This document shows, in pieces, positions 1-9,057 of a stretch of DNA of 16,828 bases. Numbering within the stretch: position 1 is the stretch's first letter; every line of letters starts with the position of its first letter. Below the pieces are notes generated by a model. That model was given only the letters and a program-made list of their open reading frames with translations, made no database searches and had not been told where the DNA came from. Source of the stretch: Pavlovales sp. CCMP2436 (taxonomy: Eukaryota > Haptophyta > Pavlovophyceae > Pavlovales); NCBI GenBank assembly GCA_026770615.1, contig MU631546.1, positions 189,936 to 206,763 on the forward strand, given 5' to 3'. Both the position numbers and the translations under genes were made by a program.

Positions 1-2
1 GC

Positions 3-33
<31 letters not shown>

Positions 34-92
34 TGGCAGTCTCGGCAGGTAAGGAGGCCGAGGCGGCGGCGGCGGCGGCGGCGGCGACGGCG
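1..92. repeat. GGC trinucleotide repeats, possible exon end
   Basis: Two pure GCG/GGC runs lie at about 1-27 and 62-86. Between them is a consensus splice donor, CAG|GTAAGG, with GT at 49-50. The first run could therefore be the alanine- or glycine-coding end of an exon that starts outside the window. No upstream sequence is available to test this, and the short ORFs across the repeat are low complexity, so I call the repeat only. Confidence 0.6.
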
Positions 93-183
93 CGTGGCGG
101 CAATGGAGGCTGCGGAGGCGATGGCGACGGAGACGGAGTGTGGCTTTGGACGAGAACGTGGGCTCGTTCGACAAGTCAAAGGA

Positions 184-310
184 TTTTTTTTTGTCAGTGG
201 TGGGCCTCCAGCTTGCGCTGAAGGTACCTCCTGGCACGGCGGATTCACTCGCGAGAGTGACGTCGTTATGAACCGACGGCGTTGAGAGACGCGGGCGGAA
301 TAAATTATTA
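184..310 (+). repeat. Dispersed repeat family A, copy 1
   Basis: First of three copies in the window; the others are at 6374-6516 (reverse) and 16326-16427. Shared blocks, in order: TTTTTGTCAGTG, GGTACCTSCTGG, CGGATTCAC, CGTTATGAACCGAC and GCGGAATAAATTA. The middle can form small hairpins: 245-260 is a 6-bp stem closed by a GCGA tetraloop, and 262-277 is a GTCG/CGAC stem. The copy ends in an AATAAA-containing block. The family is unidentified; it may be a short non-autonomous mobile element or a conserved structured RNA segment. Confidence 0.7.
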
Positions 311-344
311 GTTAGCATTTCCAGTTAGCTCTCGGGTTCAGTTT

Positions 345-405
345 GGAACTGAAACTGAAAAAAAGAAATTAGCTAAGATTCTTTCAGTTTCAGTTTCAGT
401 TTCAG
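345..405. repeat. GAAACT tandem and inverted repeat
   Basis: The unit GAAACT (or its complement AGTTTC) is repeated on both sides of a short A-rich loop. The left arm (345-359) and right arm (383-405) are complementary over about 14 bp, so the segment can form a hairpin. It lies directly after repeat A copy 1. No gene is associated with it. Confidence 0.6.
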
Positions 406-477
406 CGTTCAGTAAGGAATTTACGTGGTAGAATGGGCCTGAATGGCCAATGGCGAGCGATTCGATACTTCAGCGTG

Positions 478-1183
478 GAAGTGCCCTCCGCGCCTGCCTT
501 GGACAACAGCCAGAGAAGGAATGGGCCACAGGGCAGAAGGGCTGGATGCCCAGGTGCACAACTCAGTGGCGCACAATACTCTGAGCAGGTTCCCGCCTGT
601 TTACTCGTCTCGTTTGCGAAGGAAGTGAGGCTGACCGGACGCCCCAAAGGCAAAAGGGCGTCCTGCGGCGCGCGCACTCCGCGCTCGCAGCGCATGCGCC
701 TCTCGGCGCTCGCGCGCTCGCGCGAGCGCAAGCGCGGGCTCGGTAGGGACCTACTCGACGACTTGCAACGGGCCGACAGGGCCGTCGTGGCAAAGTCGCG
801 GCAGGGTCACACTCCGAGCATCAGTCGAAGAACGCTCTGCTGTCTGCATGCATGCATACATGCACTGTGCACGGCCGCTACATGCATGTCGTCAAGAAGA
901 GGGCGACACCCTGTTGGCCCGCGGCAAATCATCCCGAGCCCGTGCTTACGCGAGCGCGAGCGCGCTAGCGCTGAGAGGCGCATGCGCTGCGAGCGCGGAG
1001 TGCGAGCGCGCAGGACGTCCTCCCTTCAGTCAAGCTTCCTTCGCGAACATGACGAGTATGTAAAGAGGCGCAAGCCCGCTCAAAATGTCGCGCGCCACAG
1101 AGTTGAAAACCGGGGCATCTAGCCTGTCTGCCCTGCGGCCCCTCCCTTCTCTGGCTGCGGTCCAAGGCGCGGAGGGGACTTTT
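478..1183. mobile_element. Foldback element, ~0.7 kb imperfect palindrome
   Basis: The reverse complement of about 478-795 aligns with about 880-1183. Matching blocks include GAGAGGCGCATGCGCTGCGA, CTTCCTTCGC, TCTGCCCTG and CCTTCTCTGGCTG. The centre, near 845-865, is an alternating TGCATGCATGCATACATGCA stretch. Similarity stops just outside 478 and 1183. The long open frames here on both strands are by-products of the GC-rich palindrome and resemble each other because the arms do. The structure fits a foldback or long-TIR transposable element without a coding region. I see no clear target site duplication. Confidence 0.65.
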
Positions 1184-1506
1184 AAGGGGTAATTTTTTTA
1201 TTTATTTTTTAAGTCTTGGAGAAAAATGGGACAGCAACCGGTGGGTGGTAGACGTGAACGCTCAGGCAAATTGCATAGGCGTACACGAACAAATTCACGT
1301 CGAGTTCCCCGCCCATCATTTTTATTCACGGCTTGAATTTTGTAAACCGCTCGTTCGTGAAACCGCGTCACTTCATCACTGCGCCGATACTTTTGGGGCC
1401 ACGGACGGGTGCTAGCACTTCGTCACCGGGCTCTGCGCAGGCGCACACCGCCGTGCGGACTAGCTGCGTCGTCCGAGCATCTCCCCACCCGGCAGCGGCA
1501 GACCGC

Positions 1507-2790
1507 ATGGCTGACGTGGACTTTTCGGAAGGCCGCCGCCGCGGAAGCCGCGGAACCGGCAGCTGGATCGCCGCCCTCGTCCGGCAGGTGTCGGGCACGA
1601 AGGAAGCGAAGGACGACGGTAGCAACAGCCGCGGCCTGGGCCGCGCCTGCTGGATTTGTCTAGACGATGATGTGGAGGAGGGCGATCTGCTGCTGTACCA
1701 TATCTGCGACTGCAAAGGGGGCGGCGTCCACCGCTCGTGCCTCGAGCAGCTGACCAATTCGAACCGGCGGCGACATCTGCCTCTCGAGCAGCGACTCACG
1801 TGCGATATGTGCCTCCACCCGTACGCAGTCGTGCACCAAACGACATTCCTCGAGCCGACGGGCCCCGAAGCGGAGCCGCCCGTATTCCGGCAGCCGCTGT
1901 ACGTGCGCAAGCAGGAGGTCGCGATGCTCATCGCGTGGAGTTTTGCATACCTGGTCTACATCGTCAACTCTTTCTCCGGGGGCAGGCTGACCTTCGTCGC
2001 GATCGGAGGAGTTCTCCTGCTCGCGATCATCTGTATGATCCACTCCTCAACCCGCAAGCACACTGTGCGTCTCCTCCTCCCCACAGACCCCTCGGTACCG
2101 GCGACTACCGACCCGCTGACGCTGGACGACAAGGCGTTTTACGAGCAGGTCTTCGTCACGGACAGGTCAGTGTACGAGGCGCAAGCGCGCGCGCCGGGAG
2201 AGCGGGCGGTGCCCTCGGCGCGCGCGAGGATGATCATCATGATCTCGAACGACCAGGTACCATACTTTTTCTTCTTCTTCTTTTTATCGTACCTCTGCAG
2301 CTCCAGCGATACATCAACCCTTACCCGTAGTTCACACATCTGACCGCAACCCCCTCTTCTATTCTGTGATGTATTATTATAGATCGCGGGAACGCACAGG
2401 TTGGACCACGCGACCATTACGACTGAGCGCACACGACGCGCCCAGCCAGTTAACCAGCGCTACGCTCCGCTCATGCCCGCGCTGTGGCACCACGAATCGG
2501 GCAGCATCAGCCTCTCGCCGTCGGACTTAGCACTAACGCAGGTCATCCAGGACAAGGACTCCTCCCCGCAGAGCACGCTCAACTCGCCCGCTGGGCTCGC
2601 GAGCGAGTTGTTCTTGCTCTCAGCAGGCCCGCCCGGCCTGACGCACTGCGTCTCAGCGCCCCTCTTGGGCGGCGCCACCAGCAGCAGCCGACCCAGGGGC
2701 GCCATTCCGCTCTCACTCTCAGACAGTCACAGCCGGCACCACCGATCCGTCAGCCTCGAACTCGCGCCCGTCCAAGGCAAGAAGCTGTGA
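1507..2790 (+). CDS. RING-CH (MARCH-like) membrane E3 ubiquitin ligase
   Basis: Residues 48-102 form a RING-CH (RINGv) zinc finger with ligands C48, C51, C67, C69, H75, C78, C99 and C102 (C4HC3, with Trp after the first Cys). Two hydrophobic segments follow at about 138-154 and 161-178. This is the MARCH-type layout: a cytosolic E2-binding finger plus a membrane hairpin, acting in ubiquitination of membrane proteins. I start at the ATG at 1507 because the upstream in-frame residues lack protein character. Exon 1 is 1507-2256. The preferred model joins it to 2383-2790 (donor CAG|GTACC, acceptor TTATAG) and gives 385 aa with a Ser-rich tail. Alternatively the acceptor CTGCAG at 2300 gives a 44-nt intron and a stop at 2328-2330 (259 aa). 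Substrate unknown. The family is secure; the 3' structure is not. Confidence 0.85.
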
Positions 2791-2945
2791 CCTGGCGCTC
2801 ACTGACACTCCCAACCGGAGTCTGAATCTCTGATGCTGTAGTTTATTATATGTCCACACTTGGCCCGCTAACTAGGTATCAACTGTCAGTGACGAGCAAG
2901 AGCTGCACTAAGTAAATTATTAGCTATTTAAGCTAGGGAAAAGTC

Positions 2946-3390
2946 GGGTCGAAATCCGAATTAGTGGCGCGATTCCGCACTGGAGAGGGGGGGAAATGGT
3001 GGCCGGAACGAAGTAGTAGACATTGGTCACCCCGGCGCGCCAAGTGTCGATAGTTGATGTCGAATAGAGCCCTCCTCGACGGTCGGATTCCACCTCGTGT
3101 GCCTCTCAGGTGCCTCTAGGGTCGACAACATACTTCGTGTAACTAACATTCCCGATTCTCAGCGTTTGGAAGCGATAAGAAAGTCATCGCTCCCGAAGTG
3201 GTGCCGAGGAGTTAGTTGCAGATTCGTGAATGGGGCACCAGTTGCACATTCGTGAATGGGGCACCGCCCCATTCACGAATCTGCAACAAACTCCCCGGCA
3301 CCACCTCCGGTTCCTGACTTGCTCCGGAGGATTTTCGCGGAACTTTTTCGATGTTCCCCCGGACTGGCCACTAATTCGGATTTTGACCCA
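2946..3390. mobile_element. MITE-like element with terminal inverted repeats (family C)
   Basis: The left end GGGTCGAAATCCGAATTAG (from 2946) is matched inverted by CTAATTCGGATTTTGACCC at the right (to about 3389), giving ~23-bp terminal inverted repeats around 445 bp with no ORF. The same end sequence recurs at 10675. Inside lies the three-copy palindrome annotated separately. I could not find a convincing target site duplication. Size, TIRs and lack of coding capacity suggest a non-autonomous DNA transposon. Confidence 0.65.
3200..3302. repeat. Two direct and one inverted copy of a 25-bp unit
   Basis: A unit resembling GATTCGTGAATGGGGCACC occurs directly at 3215-3239 and 3241-3265, then inverted from 3266. 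The outer arms, 3200-3236 and 3266-3302, are complementary over 37 nt with few mismatches, giving a strong cruciform or hairpin. It sits in the middle of the family C element and may be its internal stem. Confidence 0.75.
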
Positions 3391-3508
3391 GTCAGTTATT
3401 TAGTTCAGTCACTATGTCTGCCTAGATGACTAACTCACTCAAGCTAGACGCTAGTGATTATACTTTATATTATTTATGTATGCCTCCTAGTCCTATGGGG
3501 GGTACCAT

Positions 3509-3969
3509 GGCTGGCGGTGTGACAAATCACCAAGCTGATCTTAGTACTTCTTAGCGCTCCGACGCAGGCTCCGACGCGCTACGCCCGAAGTGGGAAACAT
3601 GTACACACCTTTCAGGACAGTCAGACGATCGCATCCCTTGCATCAGTAATTCTTCCAAAAAGTTCGAATTGAGTAGTAGCTAACTTACTTAGTGAGTGAG
3701 AAACGCACCCTGAGGCTGAGTAAGTATATATTAACATGTATTCAAAACCACCTCGCTTCCCAGCGATATGTCACCGCTGGGATCACCAATGGACTCGCTT
3801 GCTCGCGCACTGTCGGGCGGCCCCGCGTTGCGCAGCGACTCCAGCGCTTTGTTTTCGGCTTCCTCATCATCCACCACTTCTACCAGCTCCCCACTTCGGC
3901 GTAGCGCGTAGGAGCCTGCGTCAGAGCGCTAAGATCAGCCTGACTTGAACTTGAAACGTACCGCCAGCC
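3509..3969. mobile_element. Inverted pair of family B repeats bounding 460 bp
   Basis: The block GGCTGGCGGT...GCTGATCTTAG...CGACGCAGGCTCC...GAAGTGG is present forward at about 3509-3595 and reversed at about 3858-3969. The interval is therefore bounded by ~90-bp imperfect inverted repeats starting with GGCTGGCGGT. A third copy lies at 15806-15922. It could be a transposable element or two independent inverted insertions. The right arm continues inward into an exon-like ORF on the minus strand. Confidence 0.55.
3731..3928 (-). pseudogene. Exon-like coding fragment inside repeat B
   Basis: On the minus strand an open frame of 65 codons, without ATG, runs from just after GCTGATCTTAG (a branch-site-like motif plus AG acceptor) to a TAA. 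The peptide looks genuine: an acidic stretch (LVEVVDDEEAENKALESLRN) followed by a Ser/Gly/Asp-rich part. The other two family B copies keep the acceptor-like AG and the start of the frame, then diverge or shift frame. I read this as the 3' exon of a duplicated gene, or of a transposon gene, spread as fragments. No homology recognised. If the last exon of an intact gene, its upstream exons are not identifiable here. Confidence 0.35.
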
Positions 3970-3990
3970 CGAACCTCCCTACATTCATAT

Positions 3991-3993
<3 letters not shown>

Positions 3994-4025
<32 letters not shown>
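3994..4025. repeat. (AT)n microsatellite
   Basis: About 16 uninterrupted AT units lie directly before the open exon at 4026. There is no AG acceptor between the repeat and that exon, so the repeat may have replaced the original splice site or promoter. Confidence 0.95.
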
Positions 4026-4028
<3 letters not shown>

Positions 4029-4450
4029 GGCGCGCGCACGGCCGGCGGGGCCGCGGAGGCCAAGGAAGCAGGCGCGGCACCGGCCGGGCAGGACGACTGG
4101 GACTCTCAGCCGCTGCCCGTAAATAAGGGCGGCCGCTCCAGCGGCTGGGATGCCGACGGCGAAGCGCCGCCTCCCGCCGACGGCTGGGGCACGGATGACG
4201 CGGCGCCCGGCGCCGAGGCCGACGGCTCCGCCCCGCGCGTGGGCAAGGCGCGCAACTCGACGCCAAAGTCGGCCTGGCAAGGCGGGCGCGCCGGCGGCAA
4301 GCGTGGCCCGGCGAGGCTTGCTGCGGGCGGCAGCGAGGCGGAAGCGCCGGCCGCGCCAGCCCAGGTTGTCGTTACGCGCGCCGACCAGCCGGCCGACGAG
4401 AAAGGAAGCGCTTTCTTGTCCGAAGCACTGCAGAAGGACAAGGACACGGA
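4026..4450 (+). pseudogene. Orphan exon, Trp/Asp/Gly-rich protein
   Basis: One frame is open from the AT repeat to a TAA at 4456-4458 and reads as real protein. It has repeated Trp-Asp/Gly clusters (DDWDSQP, SGWDADG, DGWGTDD), then a Lys/Arg/Gly region and ...SEALQKDKDTE. GAG|GTGCGT at 4450 is a good splice donor, so the two codons beyond it are probably intronic. There is no in-frame ATG near the start, no acceptor in front, and no continuing exon downstream. It may be one exon of a larger gene with unusual boundaries, or a displaced fragment. Trp/Asp tails like this occur in SCY1-like kinases, but that link is only suggestive. Confidence 0.4.
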
Positions 4451-4659
4451 GGTGCGTTAAAGAGGACGGACTGAAGTGACTCGCTCGCTCGGCACTCTGT
4501 GCCCGGTCTCGCTCGCGGCTCGGCAAAGCTTGCGACACCCTCTCTCGGTCCTCTGCGGGTCCACTCTCTGGCCGACTCTGCGACTGGCTGCTGACGTTAG
4601 CTGGCGCGCGCCGAGTAGTTATGTTCAATCAATAACTATCACAGCGGCCTGGTATAATC

Positions 4660-4737
4660 ATGGCCGATATGTTAGATTTGTTGTTACAGGTCGGGTTCGA
4701 TCAGGAGGCGTACGATCGAGCATTCAGTCGTTACTAG
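4660..4737 (+). CDS. Possible 25-aa small ORF
   Basis: ATG to TAG, encoding MADMLDLLLQ followed by an amphipathic, acidic stretch ending in Tyr. It is preceded by TATAAT and overlaps the end of the 4724-5143 minus-strand ORF by 14 nt, tail to tail. It lies in the same compositional island. It may be a micropeptide, an exon or chance. No homology recognised. Confidence 0.2.
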   Translation: MADMLDLLLQVGFDQEAYDRAFSRY

Positions 4738-5143
4738 CGATATCAATCAAGCGGGGTCTACCGTGACGATCGAGGAGACGATGGTAGCGCCGGTGGTATA
4801 AGGACGCATAGTTGCCCCGGTTGTAATAGGCAATGCGGATATCACCGCCTATAGTGTCTCGCGTAATACTAGCGATATAGCATCGAGATGATTTATCGTA
4901 ATCCTCGTTAAAATGCGTTCTCAATATGCGTGCAAGTGGGAACAGCGACTCCGTGCTCGCGTCAATGTCGATTTCAACGTGGCCGTCCGAGTAGACCCAG
5001 GCCGTTACCCTCAAATCATTATAATAGTCCATACGGCCGAAAATACGCATAGATGCTGCGAGCGCGTTGACCGTGCACACGCGCCTCGCTCCGAAGCGCC
5101 TAAAGGCGCGCTGGACCATTAACACTGCCGTTTCGCGTTGCAT
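4724..5143 (-). CDS. Hypothetical 139-aa protein in a compositional island
   Basis: An intact intronless ORF from ATG at 5143. The product is Tyr-, Asp- and Arg-rich. The N-terminal helix has an IQ-like pattern (VQRAFRRFGARR, residues 10-21), followed by alternating polar and hydrophobic segments (AWVYSDGHVEIDIDAST) that look like beta strands, and a basic Tyr/His/Arg-rich C-terminus. Codon third positions are mixed, unlike the strongly GC-ending codons of the Rab11, RING-CH and IQ genes, and the surrounding 4620-5340 is also AT-richer. Lack of introns and different codon use suggest acquired DNA, for example from a virus or mobile element; this is inference. I do not recognise the family. 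Confidence 0.5.
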   Translation of the reverse strand: MQRETAVLMVQRAFRRFGARRVCTVNALAASMRIFGRMDYYNDLRVTAWVYSDGHVEIDIDASTESLFPLARILRTHFNEDYDKSSRCYIASITRDTIGGDIRIAYYNRGNYASLYHRRYHRLLDRHGRPRLIDIASND

Positions 5144-5398
5144 GTTTCCGACGTCAAGTTGGAAGGTAGTACGGCGAGTAGTATGCGCTCTCTCTCCATA
5201 GGCTCTACTATATCAGGGTTGCCTTATTCCAAATAGACGTATCGGTAGAACCAAATTGAATCGAGGCGGTTGGCATTCGGCGACACGGTTCATCTTTAAA
5301 CCGTCTTATCGAGGTGATACTATTAGCGGCATGTTCCTAGGGCGCGGCCTATTGCTACTCCTCAGGCCCGACCTGAGCGGTCCTATACTGAGTCTAGG

Positions 5399-5449
5399 TA
5401 GGACGTGGCCTCGGTGCGGTGTCTAGGACGCGGCCTAGACGGCTTAGGC
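5399..5449 (+). repeat. 51-bp inverted repeat, left copy (family F)
   Basis: Matches the reverse complement of 7131-7181 at 50 of 51 positions. It contains the motif TAGGRCGYGGCCT twice and a self-complementary GTCTAGG...GCCTAGAC stem. A third motif copy lies just upstream near 5337. Together the two copies bound about 1.8 kb holding the 5664-6236 gene. Confidence 0.85.
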
Positions 5450-5663
5450 ACCTTCCATATATAGCTACGCATTACGAACGGTGCGTACCCGGCAAGGCGG
5501 CACGTGTAACTATAACGGCCCAGCTGTCAGGCAGCCAGCGCCCTGAGCAGGCAGCACTCACGGCCTCGGCTCACGGCAGGGAGGACGAGGTGTCGCGATG
5601 GCATGGTACCCGGACTGACGAGTCAGAGCTTCGACGAGCGCAAAGTGTGTGTGGCGGAGGGGC

Positions 5664-6236
5664 CTACGCGCTAGTCTCCACCTCGTCAAGTGTGAGCTGC
5701 GAAGCCAAGGCCTCGATGCTGTCGTTTGCCGGTGTGGCGATTGCAGCCTCGTTGTGCGCTTGCGCTGCCTCGGGCGACGGGCTGGGCTCTTGGACTTCGG
5801 AGGCCTCCTGCGTGTCCTGGGAGTCGTCGGGGGGAACCGACAGGGAAGCGACAGCGACTCCGGACTGGGAGTAGGCCTCGAGCAATGTGACGAGATCGGC
5901 AATGTGCCCAGAAAACGCTGTCGCTAGCATTTTGCGCGGGGTACCGTCGTTGGCTGTGTCGAGCACCATCTGCATGCAGTTGCTCACCTCCTTGAAGTGG
6001 AGTATAAGAGCCCTTGCGGTCTCGGCGCGGAATGAGTCGACCTCAAAGTAGTGGTCGGCAAGCTTGGCTTCATCGTAGCTCTGGAGGGCCGAGCCATTGA
6101 CCGAGTCGAGGTACTGCCCGCCGTTCGGGCCGATGAACACGCGCAGGACTTTGGTGTCCAAGTCGGGCGTCGAGTGCTTGATGCAGCCGAGGAAGAGCTT
6201 CCTGATGTCCCCCCCGCCTACGACGAAGACAGACAT
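5664..6236 (-). CDS. Conserved-looking hypothetical protein, 190 aa
   Basis: I start at the ATG at 6236 (MSVFVVGGGDIRKLF) rather than at the in-frame ATG 24 codons upstream, because that extension falls in a low-complexity segment shared with repeat DNA. Residues 1-130 look like one compact domain: a glycine-rich start (VVGGGD), strand-like LRVFIGPNGGQYLD, then amphipathic helices to about residue 130. Residues 130-190 are acidic and Pro/Ser/Ala-rich, probably disordered. There is no signal peptide or membrane segment. No intron is needed. I do not recognise the family. It is the only intact gene between the two family F inverted repeats. Confidence 0.7.
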   Translation of the reverse strand: MSVFVVGGGDIRKLFLGCIKHSTPDLDTKVLRVFIGPNGGQYLDSVNGSALQSYDEAKLADHYFEVDSFRAETARALILHFKEVSNCMQMVLDTANDGTPRKMLATAFSGHIADLVTLLEAYSQSGVAVASLSVPPDDSQDTQEASEVQEPSPSPEAAQAHNEAAIATPANDSIEALASQLTLDEVETSA

Positions 6237-6307
6237 GCTATAATGTAGCAGACGGAACGATTTACGTTCCGTTCCGCTTCGCTTTTTTTGACCCGCTTGA
6301 AGCGACA

Positions 6308-6390
6308 CAAACCTCTTCCCGCTTTAATTTTATAATTTATTCCGCGAAGCGGCAAACCTCTTCCCGCTTTAATTTTATAATTTATTCCGC
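6308..6390. repeat. Tandem duplication, 38-bp unit with 45-bp period
   Basis: An identical 38-bp unit ending TTTATTCCGC occurs at 6308-6345 and 6353-6390, separated by GAAGCGG. The second copy runs straight into the reverse-oriented family A repeat, whose 3' block (GCGGAATAAATTA) forms part of the unit. The duplication therefore involves the tail of repeat A. It lies about 70 nt upstream of the 5664-6236 gene and could be part of its promoter. Confidence 0.9.
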
Positions 6391-6516
6391 TCGAGACTCC
6401 GTCACAACTGCTCCGTCATCGTCGGTTCATAACGTCGTCACTTACTCCGAGAGGTGAATCCGCCGTGCCAGCAGGTACCTCCAGCGCGTTCGCTGAAGAG
6501 CCATCACTGACAAAAA
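6374..6516 (-). repeat. Dispersed repeat family A, copy 2 (reverse)
   Basis: The reverse complement carries the same block order as 184-310: TTTTTGTCAGTG, GGTACCTGCTGG, CGGATTCAC, CGTTATGAACCGAC and GCGGAATAAATTA. The first hairpin differs in sequence but keeps TCAC...GTGA at its base. Confidence 0.7.
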
Positions 6517-6813
6517 TCACGTCGTTGAGTTGTCGATCACGCCCATGTCCTTGCCACTGTCGCCGTCGCCGCCGTCGTCATTGCCCCGTCTCCGTTGCGG
6601 CTGCCGCCGCCCGCTCACTGCCGCCCACGCCTGCAGCACCCTCGAAACCAAAGCCTTGCCACCATTCAGCAACGGCATACTGACTGATGGAAAGGCGTCG
6701 CTCGCGAGGCGCTTCAAACTGTGCAGCAGCAGTGGCATGTGCGGGGGCGAGAGCAGCGCCTGCGGCAAGTCCAGCGGTGCCGCGGTGCCGAATGAGCGAT
6801 GCTTCGCAAAGCG
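6517..6813 (-). pseudogene. Possible exon or decayed gene fragment
   Basis: On the minus strand a frame is open from just after a TGA at 6814-6816. It reads RFAKHRSFGTAAPLDLPQ and then a Leu/Pro/Ser-rich stretch (PPHMPLLLHSLKRLASDAF) that looks like real protein, then becomes Arg/Gly/Asp-rich. Upstream in another frame is a second plausible stretch (FLLGWRLQPYDALRSIAHS), as if a frameshift or intron separates them. No family recognised. All six frames are partly open here, so the call is weak. Confidence 0.2.
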
Positions 6814-6952
6814 TCATAGGGCTGTAACCTCCAGCCCAGCAGAAATTTAGAAATAAACATCGCGCGCCTCGGAGTCGGCGCCGATGCTCGCCCTGGAGCG
6901 CCGCCGCCCGTGCACGCGCACGCGAACGTGGAGCTAGGAGGTGCGATCGCCT

Positions 6953-7072
6953 TCAAACTCCTCCTCCTCCGGGATCGTTGCGGAGCGCATCGAGCTCGTT
7001 CTCGTTGTCGTCTGACGAGCCACCGTCACTCGAGCCGTCGTCGTCGCCCACGACGTTGACGGGTGCTCCCCT
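6953..7072 (-). pseudogene. Acidic coding-like fragment, probably frameshifted
   Basis: A 39-codon frame between two stops encodes an acidic peptide (VVGDDDGSSDGGSSDDNENE, then LDALRNDP). A one-base change of frame at a GGAGGAGGAG run would continue it as PEEEEFEGDRTS and stop, also acidic. This fits a decayed acidic C-terminal tail on the same strand as the neighbouring fragment at 6517-6813, but low complexity makes it uncertain. Confidence 0.2.
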
Positions 7073-7080
7073 TTAATCGG

Positions 7081-7094
7081 CCTAACCCTAACCC
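7081..7094. repeat. Short interstitial telomere-like repeat
   Basis: CCTAACCCTAACCC, just over two units of the TTAGGG-type repeat read on the minus strand. Such a short run can arise by chance or mark an old end-joining event. Confidence 0.5.
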
Positions 7095-7130
7095 GGGTCC
7101 TAAGCCACATGGGGAAAAAACCTGAGGAGC

Positions 7131-7181
7131 GCCTAAGCCGTCTAGGCCGCGTCCTAGACACCGCACCTAGGCCACGTCCTA
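7131..7181 (-). repeat. 51-bp inverted repeat, right copy (family F)
   Basis: Reverse-complement partner of 5399-5449 with a single mismatch. Contains two copies of AGGCCRCGTCCTA. The near identity suggests recent duplication or active gene conversion. Confidence 0.85.
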
Positions 7182-7204
7182 TGACCCAGACCTGTTGCAA
7201 ACGC

Positions 7205-7248
7205 TGAGCCGCTTATATATTACTGATGGGGATGAGCCGCTTATATAT
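7205..7248. repeat. Two copies of TGAGCCGCTTATATAT
   Basis: An exact 16-bp direct repeat with a 28-bp period (7205-7220 and 7233-7248). The rest of 7182-7430 is AT-rich, with a G-run near 7287-7296 and no gene I can support. Confidence 0.85.
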
Positions 7249-7752
7249 ATACCTAGAGGGGGGTGAGTGAGTGATGGTAGGCGAGGGGGGGGGGGAAGCC
7301 TGTGGGCCGGCTAGTAATAATAGTCTATTTCATTTTATTTTTAGACTATGTTAATTAGGGTCAATAGGATCAGGGGTGGGACCGTTCAAGACTTCAGAAT
7401 TTCAAATAAGAAACTAGTCATATTCATTCAATATTATTTCTCAAATGAACAGGGGCTGGCCCGGTGAGAGTCATGCGTTTGACTGCTGGGTGCAGCATCG
7501 GCTTCGACAGCCTCAGATTGTTACTCCGAACCCCACGGACACGGCACCGGCACGCGTGGCAGACACTGACAGCCGTCGCGGCGGAATTGCGAGGTTGGCC
7601 ATTCGAGGCCGAGCCGCTAGCCGCGGCGCACGAATAAACGCGGCCGGAGGTGAGTGATGGGTAGGTTTGTGTGGTCCCCCGGGCTCGATGTAACGACAAC
7701 CTACAGTGCCTCCCCCATGCACCTGCGGCGCCTCGGCGGGGGCGGTGCGTGC
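7249..7752. other. Intergenic, 3' flank of the Rab11 gene
   Basis: 7249-7440 is AT-rich with no protein-like frame. 7441-7752 is GC-rich, with short open frames on both strands that lack recognisable protein character. This stretch probably includes the 3' UTR of the minus-strand Rab11 gene. Confidence 0.5.

Positions 7753-9057
<1,305 letters not shown>

Noticed and set aside
184..310. Repeat A as a self-cleaving ribozyme
   Set aside because: No CTGATGA/GAAA hammerhead core on either strand, and no nested pseudoknot I could draw.
402..1165. Long open frames on both strands (229 aa, 109 aa and others)
   Set aside because: They lie in the foldback arms, and the peptides from opposite strands match each other because the DNA is palindromic. 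No protein character.
1368..1931. 187-aa minus-strand frame
   Set aside because: Antisense shadow of the GC-rich RING-CH exon; its peptide is Arg/Ser-rich with no domain.
5419..5874. 151-aa plus-strand frame
   Set aside because: Starts in repeat F and overlaps the better-supported minus-strand 190-aa gene.
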